DNA of 19,853 bases from an uncultured Clostridia bacterium (lineage in GTDB: Bacteria; Bacillota; Clostridia; Oscillospirales; Oscillospiraceae): assembly GCA_945926565.1 (NCBI GenBank), contig CAMELY010000009.1, forward strand, positions 1 through 19,853. Direction: 5' to 3'. Shown here piece after piece: positions 14,294 through 19,853 of the stretch. The notes beneath the pieces were generated by a model that searched no databases, was not told the DNA's origin, and saw only the letters and a list, made by a program, of their open reading frames with translations. Position numbers and translations under genes: made by a program. Numbering within the stretch: position 1 is the stretch's first letter; every line of letters starts with the position of its first letter.

Positions 14294-15139
14294 TTACCCC
14301 TTGTTGCAGGTCATGACCGCCAGGGCCTTGGGCTGAATCACCTTGGCGCCGTAGACGTGGAGTCCCTTGACCGCGTCGGAAAAGTTCTTCTCCAGCCGGT
14401 AGGCCTCCAGCTCCACCAGCTGCTCGGCAAAGGCGCCGGCGGCGTTGGTGCCGGCGATCACCTTGTACTTGCTGCCGGAGGTGTTGGGCACGTTGTTGGA
14501 CAGATGAATCTGGAAACCGGCCGCCTCGCCCACCAGGCCGCCCTGGAGCACCGCCTGGCTGTAGCCGGTGCCGTTGCCCACAAACCGGGGATCCTTGAGC
14601 AGCAGGCCGTGGAACCAAGGGGGCACCACCACCCACCGGCCCATCATGGGCACGTTGGCCTCGTTGAGCACCACGCCCAGATCCACCAGGTAGTCATAGG
14701 CGTTGGCGCTGGTGGGGGTCACGGCGTCGGCGTCTCCATAGAGGACGTTATCCTTGTCCACCCCCGCCAGCAGCAGGGAGGCCAGATACTGGTCGATGAC
14801 GTCGTTCATGCCGTAGCTGGCCCGCTGCATGGCGGCGTCCACCAGCTTGGGGTTGGACTGGGCGTTGTTCACGTCCTTGATCTGGAAGTTGAAGTACTTG
14901 GCCTTATCGATGACCAGATCCAGCATGGTGCTGTCCAGCTCCTGGGGGGCGGAAATGTCGGAGCCGGTGTAGTCACTGATGGTGATGTCCCCCACCTGGT
15001 TGATATGGACGGTGTCGCCGTAGGCCCGAATGTCTCCCTCATAGTCCCGGTTCATCAGTCCGGCGTAGACGTGCACCTTGTCCAGGTGCTCCAGCAGCCG
15101 GGCGGACCAGACCTCGGGGATAAAATTGGTAAATGCCAT
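14294..15139 (-). CDS. Major capsid protein (HK97 fold)
   Basis: A 281-residue capsid subunit. The N-terminus MAFTNFIPEVWSARLLEHLD followed by VYAGLMNRDYEGDIRAYGDTV is the signature of the P22-coat-like / Clostridium phage branch of HK97-fold capsids. The sequence continues through the IDKAKYFNFQIKDVNNAQSN segment and the MMGRWVVVPPWFHGLLLKDP region to a compact C-terminus. It assembles on the scaffold encoded just upstream. There is no adjacent protease gene and no long N-terminal pro-region, as in phages with a separate scaffold. AGAAAGGATG precedes the ATG. The short length and complete frame suggest a functional gene. Confidence 0.92.
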   Translation of the reverse strand: MAFTNFIPEVWSARLLEHLDKVHVYAGLMNRDYEGDIRAYGDTVHINQVGDITISDYTGSDISAPQELDSTMLDLVIDKAKYFNFQIKDVNNAQSNPKLVDAAMQRASYGMNDVIDQYLASLLLAGVDKDNVLYGDADAVTPTSANAYDYLVDLGVVLNEANVPMMGRWVVVPPWFHGLLLKDPRFVGNGTGYSQAVLQGGLVGEAAGFQIHLSNNVPNTSGSKYKVIAGTNAAGAFAEQLVELEAYRLEKNFSDAVKGLHVYGAKVIQPKALAVMTCNKG

Positions 15140-15175
15140 TGTGTGTCATCCTTTCTGTGTTTTACTGTGTCGTAC

Positions 15176-15715
15176 TTACTGCTGCTCCCGGAGCAGGCTG
15201 GAGATCTGTCTCCAGTTCCGATTGATCTCCCCGGGGCTCATGCCCCGCAGATTCTCCCGGGTCAGCTCCGGGGGCTGCTCCGGCGCTCTGGGAGGGCTGT
15301 CCCCCCGCATCCGGCCGGAAACCGCCTGGGACAGGGCGGCCTGAAAGAGCTGGGAGAACTGCTCCACCCGCTGGGCGGACGTCTCCTCATCCTCCCCGGT
15401 GATCCAGGGGGCGAACCGGGCGTCCAGCCCCCGCGCCTGGAGGGCCTGGGCCACCGCCACCTGCCGGAGCCGGGCATCAAACTCCCGCTGCTGTTGGGCC
15501 AGGGCCTGCCGGCCCTGCTCCAGCTGGGCGTTGGCCTGCGCCTCCAGCTCCGCCTGACGGCGGTTCAGCTCCCCCTGCTGCTCCCGTTCCCAGTTGGCCC
15601 GGGCGGTGGCCAGGGCCTGGCTCACCTTCCGGTCGTAGGCGGACTGATAGTCCCGCTCCTCCCGGAGCAGAGTGTCAAAATCGGGGCGCTGCTGCTCTCT
15701 CGCTTCTGCTTCCAT
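15176..15715 (-). CDS. Capsid scaffolding protein (DUF4355 / GP20-like)
   Basis: A 179-residue, highly charged, Gln/Glu/Arg-rich protein, mostly predicted coiled coil (about 15-100, with REERDYQSAYDRKVSQALAT and QGELNRRQAELEAQANAQLE). Then comes a short segment GLDARFAPWITGEDEETSAQ, typical of phage scaffolds (a 'D..f..wi.g.dee' pattern), and a Pro-rich tail. It sits between portal and capsid genes as in SPP1-like phages, and should act as the internal scaffold during procapsid assembly. Its ribosome site AAGGAGGAG overlaps the stop of the portal gene. Confidence 0.87.
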   Translation of the reverse strand: MEAEAREQQRPDFDTLLREERDYQSAYDRKVSQALATARANWEREQQGELNRRQAELEAQANAQLEQGRQALAQQQREFDARLRQVAVAQALQARGLDARFAPWITGEDEETSAQRVEQFSQLFQAALSQAVSGRMRGDSPPRAPEQPPELTRENLRGMSPGEINRNWRQISSLLREQQ

Positions 15716-15727
15716 TGCGTCTCCTCC

Positions 15728-17158
15728 TTACTGGCCCAGACCGTTCCCGGAGGCCCGGCCCGTTCCTGTGGTGTTATTGGTACAGGCACTGCCGCCTGCT
15801 GTCCCCTCTCTCGTCTGCTGCTGGCGGAGGTTGCGCACCGCCTCGGCAGGATCCTTGATAAACCAGAGCTGGCTGAGCAGCGTCTGGTCGTCCACCATGC
15901 CCCGGAGCCGGGTCACCATGTCCACCGTCTCCGACTGGTTGACCGGGAGATTGACGGTGAACACCACGTCCACGTCCTCCACCGCCACCGGCTCCATCTC
16001 GCCCTTGACGCTGAGCCAGTGGTTGTACAGCCGGAACCGCTCCTTGAGGCCCCGCTCCATCTGGCCCATCTTGCCCTTGACCAGCAGATCCATGGTCAGC
16101 AGCTTGAGCTTGAGCGCCTGTCCGGAGGCGTTTCCGGAGAAGTGCTCGTCGGACATGTCCACGGTGAGGGTCATCTTGTGCATCTCCCGCACCAGGGCGT
16201 CCGCCAGCACCTGCACCCCCGCCTCGTCAAAGGTCTTCTGGATGTACTCCGCCCGGGCGTCCAGAGGGGCCCCGTCGATAAACCGCTCCCGGAGCAGCTT
16301 CTCCTCCTCCCCGGGGGCCAGGGTCATGCCGAAAAAGACCAGCAGGGCGTCCACAAACTTCTTTTTGTCGGTGATCCGGCTGGACATGAGGCCGTCATAG
16401 GCGTCGATGAGGCTGAGAATCTGCTCAAAGTCCCCCTGCCGCTCGCCGTTGTTCTCATAGGCGATGACCGGCACCGCCCCAAAGTAGTGGGCCCGGGCGG
16501 GGCCCACAGGGCGGAAGGCCGCCGTCTCCAAGTCGCCGCTGCGGTAGTCCTGAGCGGTCTGGTCGGTGTAGCAGGTGAGGTCGTAGTACTGCTCCCCCGT
16601 AGACTTCTCCCGCCGTTCCCAGACCAGGGCGAACAGCTTGTTGTGCTCCACCGTAGTGTCGCAGACCAGGATGCCGTTTCTGGGGTCGACGCGGGCGCTC
16701 CGGGGCCGGGGATCCCCCTCCGCCGAGGCGTAGCACAGCTCCAGGCACTCCCCCATCACCCCCATGGTCTTGCCGATCTCCCGATCCAGCCGGCTGATGT
16801 GCTGCCGGTCGTAGCAGGAGAGCAGCGGCCTCAGGTCAATCTCCGGCTTTCCAAGGGCCTGCCGCCAGGCGTTCTGTTCCTGTCTGCCGTTCCAGGGCCG
16901 GGGATTGGGGTCGTATTTGACGGCGTCTCCCAGGTAATAGCCCAGGACGATGTCCACCACATATTTGGCGTAGTTCACCGCCACCCGCACCTCCTGGTCC
17001 CCGGTGCGGTGAAAGATGTCGTGATCCCCCCGGTAGTACCGATCCAGCTTCCCATAGCGGCCTGCGGCCTGCTCCGCCTTGCGGACGCACCAGCGCAGCA
17101 CCGCCGGGGAGGGCGTCCCCTCCGGGGAGAGCTCGCTTCTGTCCAGATAGAGAATCAT
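15728..17158 (-). CDS. Phage portal protein (SPP1 gp6-like)
   Basis: A 476-residue portal that should form the dodecameric DNA gate at one capsid vertex. The N-terminal pattern RYGKLDRYYRGDHDIFHR followed by VRVAVNYAKYVVDIVLGYYLG is characteristic of the Phage_prot_Gp6/SPP1 family, as is the central YEIL-type segment around VIAYENNGERQGDFEQILSL. Length is normal for the family. The C-terminal end is Thr/Gly/Asn-rich (NNTTGTGRASGNGLGQ), as is common in portals. AAAGGAG precedes the ATG, which lies 5 bp after the terminase stop. No MuF-type minor head protein gene follows, unlike in many relatives. Confidence 0.93.
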   Translation of the reverse strand: MILYLDRSELSPEGTPSPAVLRWCVRKAEQAAGRYGKLDRYYRGDHDIFHRTGDQEVRVAVNYAKYVVDIVLGYYLGDAVKYDPNPRPWNGRQEQNAWRQALGKPEIDLRPLLSCYDRQHISRLDREIGKTMGVMGECLELCYASAEGDPRPRSARVDPRNGILVCDTTVEHNKLFALVWERREKSTGEQYYDLTCYTDQTAQDYRSGDLETAAFRPVGPARAHYFGAVPVIAYENNGERQGDFEQILSLIDAYDGLMSSRITDKKKFVDALLVFFGMTLAPGEEEKLLRERFIDGAPLDARAEYIQKTFDEAGVQVLADALVREMHKMTLTVDMSDEHFSGNASGQALKLKLLTMDLLVKGKMGQMERGLKERFRLYNHWLSVKGEMEPVAVEDVDVVFTVNLPVNQSETVDMVTRLRGMVDDQTLLSQLWFIKDPAEAVRNLRQQQTREGTAGGSACTNNTTGTGRASGNGLGQ

Positions 17159-17163
17159 CTTCG

Positions 17164-18411
17164 TTACACTCCTTTCGGCCGGGCGCTCACCCGGGCCTGA
17201 TTTCGCTGGAGCACCGTGCTGACAAAGTAGCGCAGGGCGTCCATACAGTGGTCATTTTCCTTCCGGGGCCGGTCCTGGCCCTGGCTGTCCGTGTCCCAGA
17301 CATAGGCCCGGAACTCGGAGAGGGTGTGGGTACACCTCCGGTCAAAGACCAGGGCCCCCTCCTGGAGCAGCTGGCCCACCCGGCGGATGCCGGAGAGCAC
17401 CTGGTTGTCCGCCCCCAGGACGGCGTAGCCCCGCTGCCGGAGCAGGGCGATAAAGCTGGCCGCCGACGGATCGACGATGACCGCCCGGGGACGGACGCCG
17501 TCCAGGAAGTTCTCCAGATCGTCGGCGTACTCCCCGTCCGTCTTCTGCCGCATGGAGGCCCGGCCCGACCAGTAATACTCCCGGCGGCAGCACCAGCGCC
17601 CGTCCCGTCCCCGCTGCCAGAGCAGAAAGACGGTGGGATTTTGGGTACCGTAGTCCACCGACACATAGGCGGGGCCTGTGCTCTCGGGCGGCGTATCCGT
17701 CAGGTGCCGCTTGGGGTCAAACATGTCGTAGACCAGTCCCTCCGCCGCCACCCAGAGGCCCTGGATATACCGCTGGTAAAAGACACCGGCGTACAGCCCC
17801 TCGTACCGCTTGCGGATGGCCGGTGAGAGGGCGGGGTTGTCCTCCATGGTGAAGTGGAGGTAGAGCAGATTGCGCTCCTCCACCTGCTGTACCCAGTGCT
17901 TGTAAAACCAATGTTCAGGGCTTTCCGGGTTGCAGTTGAACCAGAACTTGCTCCCTTCCACGCTGCACCGGGCCAGGGCCTGCTCCACAAAGGAGCGGGG
18001 CATCAGGGCCACCTCGTCAAACAGCACTCCCGCCAGGGTCATGCCCTGGATGAGCTGATAGCTGCTCTCATCCTTGCCTCCGAAGAGGTAGTATTCGTTC
18101 TGACGCTCTCCCAGACGGACAGTGAGCCGGTTTTCGCTCCGCCGCTCCTCAAAGGTGCAGATTCCCTCCAGCCACTGGGGCAGCAGACCGGTGACGTTGC
18201 GCCGCAGGCTCTCAATCGTCTTGCCGCACAGGGCGAACCGCTGTCGGTCAAACCGCTCCATGCTCCAGAGGACAAAGCCCACCGCCATGCTCACCGTCTT
18301 GCCCGATCGCACCGAGCCGTCGCAGAGGATGCCGTCCCGGTTCCTGTAGTCAGGATGCTTCCACCAGGTCAGGGTCAGCTTCTGCCGCGGACTGAAGTCC
18401 TGATACTGCAT
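17164..18411 (-). CDS. terL: Terminase large subunit (PBSX/SPP1 type)
   Basis: A 415-residue DNA-packaging motor. The ATPase domain has Walker A GSVRSGKT (residues 32-39), Walker B VLFDE (129-133) and a coupling motif FNCNPE (158-163). The nuclease domain has acidic residues Asp253 (VSVDYGTQ), Asp314 (VIVDPSA) and Asp387/Asp391 (DHCMDALRY), as expected for the RNase H-like fold. The start ATG at 18411 follows GAGGAGGT at about 11 bp and gives MQYQDFSPRQK. An earlier in-frame ATG at 18483 has no comparable site. It overlaps the small-subunit gene by 62 bp, which is unusually long. All motor and nuclease motifs are intact. Confidence 0.93.
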   Translation of the reverse strand: MQYQDFSPRQKLTLTWWKHPDYRNRDGILCDGSVRSGKTVSMAVGFVLWSMERFDRQRFALCGKTIESLRRNVTGLLPQWLEGICTFEERRSENRLTVRLGERQNEYYLFGGKDESSYQLIQGMTLAGVLFDEVALMPRSFVEQALARCSVEGSKFWFNCNPESPEHWFYKHWVQQVEERNLLYLHFTMEDNPALSPAIRKRYEGLYAGVFYQRYIQGLWVAAEGLVYDMFDPKRHLTDTPPESTGPAYVSVDYGTQNPTVFLLWQRGRDGRWCCRREYYWSGRASMRQKTDGEYADDLENFLDGVRPRAVIVDPSAASFIALLRQRGYAVLGADNQVLSGIRRVGQLLQEGALVFDRRCTHTLSEFRAYVWDTDSQGQDRPRKENDHCMDALRYFVSTVLQRNQARVSARPKGV

Positions 18412-18853
18412 CGCCTTGAAGCACCTCCTCTTCCCAATTTCCCAGGGCGGCAAAGAGATTGTTCTCCGGCGCCGGCCCGGCATTGTCCTCTCCCCCGTCC
18501 CAGACCTCCGGCCGCCTGCGCTTGAGCCACAGGCTGATGGCGGAGACGTTGGGGCTGACCTCCTTTTCGGTGGTCACCAGCTTCTCCCCCCGGTCGGTCT
18601 GCTCCGTCTTCTCCTCCCGGTACCGGTAGCCCAGAGCCGCTTTGAGCAGGGCGTCCTCCACCTGGTAGTCTGCCATCTCCCGGTTCAGGGCCAGCGCCTC
18701 CTCAATGGCCGGGTACTTCTTCCGCCAGAGCCGGAGGCCCAGGGGGCGCAGCCCCATCCGCCGGGCGATCTCCTCGGCGGGCACGCCGTCTCTGGCCCAG
18801 CCCCGGAGCAGCGCCAGCGGCCCCGGCTTCTGCCAGAATCCCGCTCGATCCAT
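18350..18853 (-). CDS. terS: Terminase small subunit
   Basis: A 167-residue protein beginning MDRAGFWQKPGPLALLRGWA. It has an N-terminal helix-turn-helix (about 13-45, DGVPAEEIARRMGLRPLGLR) that should recognise the packaging site, a helical middle (ADYQVEDALLKAALGYRY, then a charged loop with EKLVTTEKEV) and the VSAISLWLKRRRPEVW segment common in Firmicutes small terminases. Two ATGs lie 6 bp apart. The second (18853) is chosen because AAGGGAGGG sits 7 bp from it but almost touches the first (18859). It is the first gene of the phage operon; upstream is only a non-coding region, with no regulatory or replication gene. Confidence 0.85.
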   Translation of the reverse strand: MDRAGFWQKPGPLALLRGWARDGVPAEEIARRMGLRPLGLRLWRKKYPAIEEALALNREMADYQVEDALLKAALGYRYREEKTEQTDRGEKLVTTEKEVSPNVSAISLWLKRRRPEVWDGGEDNAGPAPENNLFAALGNWEEEVLQGDAVSGLQSAAEADPDLVEAS

Positions 18854-18901
18854 GTCCATCCCTCCCTTGTCGTTCGCTGTCTGTCTCTGACAGGCTTCAC
18901 T

Positions 18902-18932
18902 ATAATACAGGCGTTCTATTTCAGAAATGCAA
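18902..18932 (-). promoter_or_regulatory. Possible promoter of the phage structural operon
   Basis: On the minus strand TTGCAT (18927-18932) and TATTAT (18902-18907) lie 19 bp apart in an AT-rich stretch about 50 bp upstream of the small terminase gene. The spacer is longer than ideal and TATAGT, 4 bp closer to the gene, is an alternative -10. It would be the only promoter needed for the whole block. Confidence 0.4.
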
Positions 18933-19024
18933 TTTCCCGATTTCTTCGGATTTTTCAGCCTTCTTTTCCGTCAAAATTGCGTTCTTGCTGCAAGCACTGC
19001 AAGGGAGCCGCCGTCTCAGGGCAC

Positions 19025-19066
19025 AAAAAAGCAGCGGGCAGAGTGTCTGAACACTCCGTCCGCTGC
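19025..19066 (-). terminator. Intrinsic terminator upstream of the phage block (hairpin copy 1)
   Basis: Arms 19031-19046 and 19051-19066 form a 16-position stem with two imperfect pairs (GCAGCGGGCAGAGTGT against ACACTCCGTCCGCTGC) around loop CTGA. On the minus strand it is followed by TTTTTT (19025-19030). It would stop transcription entering the phage block from the HIT gene side. Confidence 0.75.
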
Positions 19067-19312
19067 GCAGACTGTAAAAAAAGCATGTCTGGCGTTTTCT
19101 GATTAAGGCCAAAAGTTTAGTAAGCCCTCCGCAGGAGTTTTGTTGCTTCAGCAACAAAATAGAGTGAAATCCGTTTTTTGGACGGGCGTGTACCGGCCAA
19201 AAAACACAGGGAGGCCGGGAGTGTGCGCGCGAAGCGCGTGCGCGGACGGCCGCATTTTTCGAACAAAATCGTAGATTTTGTTCGAGCGTGTCGATCTTTA
19301 TCGACACGCAGA
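19067..19312. repeat. Non-coding, inverted-repeat-rich intergenic region
   Basis: No convincing gene is seen. The stretch holds TTTTGTTGC/GCAACAAAA (19138-19159), CCGGCC/GGCCGG (19193-19218), a GC-rich hairpin with GAA loop (about 19221-19241, extendable to 19213-19252), CGAACAAAATC/GATTTTGTTCG (19260-19284, 11 bp) and GCGTGTCGAT/ATCGACACGC (19286-19309, 10 bp). A 138-codon frame here merely runs through these palindromes. It may be a mobile palindromic repeat element or a structured RNA. Confidence 0.6.
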
Positions 19313-19349
19313 GCAGCGGGCAGAGTGTCTGAAACACTCCGCCCGCTGC
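19313..19349 (-). terminator. Hairpin terminator of the HIT gene (hairpin copy 2)
   Basis: GCAGCGGGCAGAGTGT (19313-19328) pairs with ACACTCCGCCCGCTGC (19334-19349); the one imperfect position is a G-T wobble on the minus strand. It starts 26 bp after the HIT stop codon. A strong U-tract is lacking (TCTGCG follows), so termination may be leaky and be completed by the near-identical copy with T6 about 280 bp downstream. Confidence 0.6.
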
Positions 19350-19375
19350 GGTTCCTATAACATTGTCTCTCCGGA

Positions 19376-19804
19376 TTACTCTGCCAGGGCCGCCTTGATC
19401 TTGCCGATCATCTCCTGATACTCGCCCTCGGTGAGGTGCACCCGCTTGGGATCCATGGCGAAGGTGCCGCCGTACTCAAACTCGTCCTCATACTTGGGCA
19501 CCAGATGGAAGTGAAGGTGATGTCCGGTGTCGCCGTAGGCGCCGTAGTTCACCTTCTTGGGGTGGAAGGCCTTGTGCAGGGCCACCGCCACCCGGTTCAC
19601 GTCCTCAATGTAGGCCGCCCGCTCCTCGGGGGTCAGCTCCACCATCTCGCTGACGTGATCCTTGTAGGCCACGATCACCCGGCCGGGGTGGCTCTGCTCC
19701 TTGAAGAGATAGAGCATGGACACCGACAGGTCACAGATCTTGATGCCGAACTTCTCGACCAGCTCGCCCTCCATGCAGTAGGCGCAGTTTTGATCTTTTA
19801 CCAT
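19376..19804 (-). CDS. HIT-family nucleotide hydrolase/transferase-like protein
   Basis: A 142-residue histidine-triad protein. The catalytic motif HHLHFHLVPKY (H-x-H-x-H-x-x) lies near residues 94-104, and an N-terminal CAYC motif (residues 8-11) could bind zinc, as in some bacterial HIT proteins. Family members hydrolyse nucleoside phosphoramidates or dinucleoside polyphosphates, and cytoplasmic housekeeping or stress roles are usual. The substrate of this one cannot be read from sequence. The segment SHPGRVIVAYKDHVSEM, with Leu/Tyr-rich strands before it, matches the HIT fold. ATG 19804 is preceded by AAAGGAG. It is an ordinary chromosomal gene and marks the right flank of the phage block. 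Confidence 0.92.
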   Translation of the reverse strand: MVKDQNCAYCMEGELVEKFGIKICDLSVSMLYLFKEQSHPGRVIVAYKDHVSEMVELTPEERAAYIEDVNRVAVALHKAFHPKKVNYGAYGDTGHHLHFHLVPKYEDEFEYGGTFAMDPKRVHLTEGEYQEMIGKIKAALAE

Positions 19805-19846
19805 TGGGAAGCGCTCCTTTCCAATTTCTTTTGTAAGGGTGCTTTC

Positions 19847-19852
19847 ATTATA
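19847..19852 (-). promoter_or_regulatory. -10 box upstream of the HIT gene
   Basis: TATAAT on the minus strand lies 42 bp upstream of the start codon at the very end of the window. The -35 element would be outside the sequence given. Confidence 0.55.
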
Positions 19853-19853
19853 C

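Noticed and set aside
14357..17200. 947-codon plus-strand open frame antisense to capsid, scaffold and portal genes
   Set aside because: Spans several clearly recognised minus-strand genes and their gaps; low-complexity translation with no family pattern.
18921..19337. 138-codon minus-strand open frame in the right intergenic region
   Set aside because: It reads through several perfect inverted repeats and both terminator hairpins, has odd Cys/Arg-rich composition and no ribosome site; judged non-coding.
1..19853. CRISPR arrays, tRNA or rRNA genes, insertion sequences
   Set aside because: No regularly spaced repeats, cloverleaf-like segments or transposase frames were seen when reading the window.

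Overview
The window looks like chromosomal DNA from a GC-rich gut Clostridia, probably an Oscillospiraceae relative near Flavonifractor, Lawsonibacter or Pseudoflavonifractor. This is inferred from high GC with strong AGGAGG ribosome sites, Firmicutes-type two-component and HIT genes, and siphophage genes of the SPP1/PBSX type. No rRNA, tRNA or other phylogenetic marker is present to confirm it.

Left region (1-7324, minus strand). Two family 3 glycoside hydrolases lie in tandem. The downstream one (1-1887, cut by the window edge) has the usual order of TIM barrel, alpha/beta/alpha sandwich, FnIII. The upstream one (2066-5011) has the same parts circularly permuted (sandwich, FnIII, barrel) and membrane helices at both ends. 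Upstream is a GHKL sensor kinase / LytTR response regulator pair (5200-7250) with a perfect consensus sigma-70-type promoter and its own terminator. Two LytTR-like 9-mers spaced 21 bp start to start lie just upstream of the weak -35 of the permuted hydrolase. The neighbouring regulator may therefore control it.

Middle (7446-9263, plus strand). Two tandem paralogues encode Arg-rich, single-pass, membrane-anchored C39-like cysteine peptidases. They are divergent from the two-component operon and end at a bidirectional terminator.

Phage block (9309-18853, all minus strand, read right to left): small and large terminase, SPP1-type portal, scaffold, major capsid protein, connector, head-closure protein, tail terminator, tail tube, two-frame tail-assembly chaperone (with a C CCT TTT slippery heptamer), tape measure, a small tail-associated protein and a holin-like protein. 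All frames are intact and tightly coupled. No integrase, repressor, replication, baseplate, fibre or endolysin gene is present, and bacterial genes flank both sides. It is a deleted prophage or a retained packaging/tail module.

Right edge (18854-19853). A 0.5-kb non-coding region is packed with inverted repeats, including two near-identical terminator-like hairpins about 280 bp apart. It is followed by a minus-strand HIT-family gene with a TATAAT box at the window end. No CRISPR array, insertion sequence or RNA gene was recognised.
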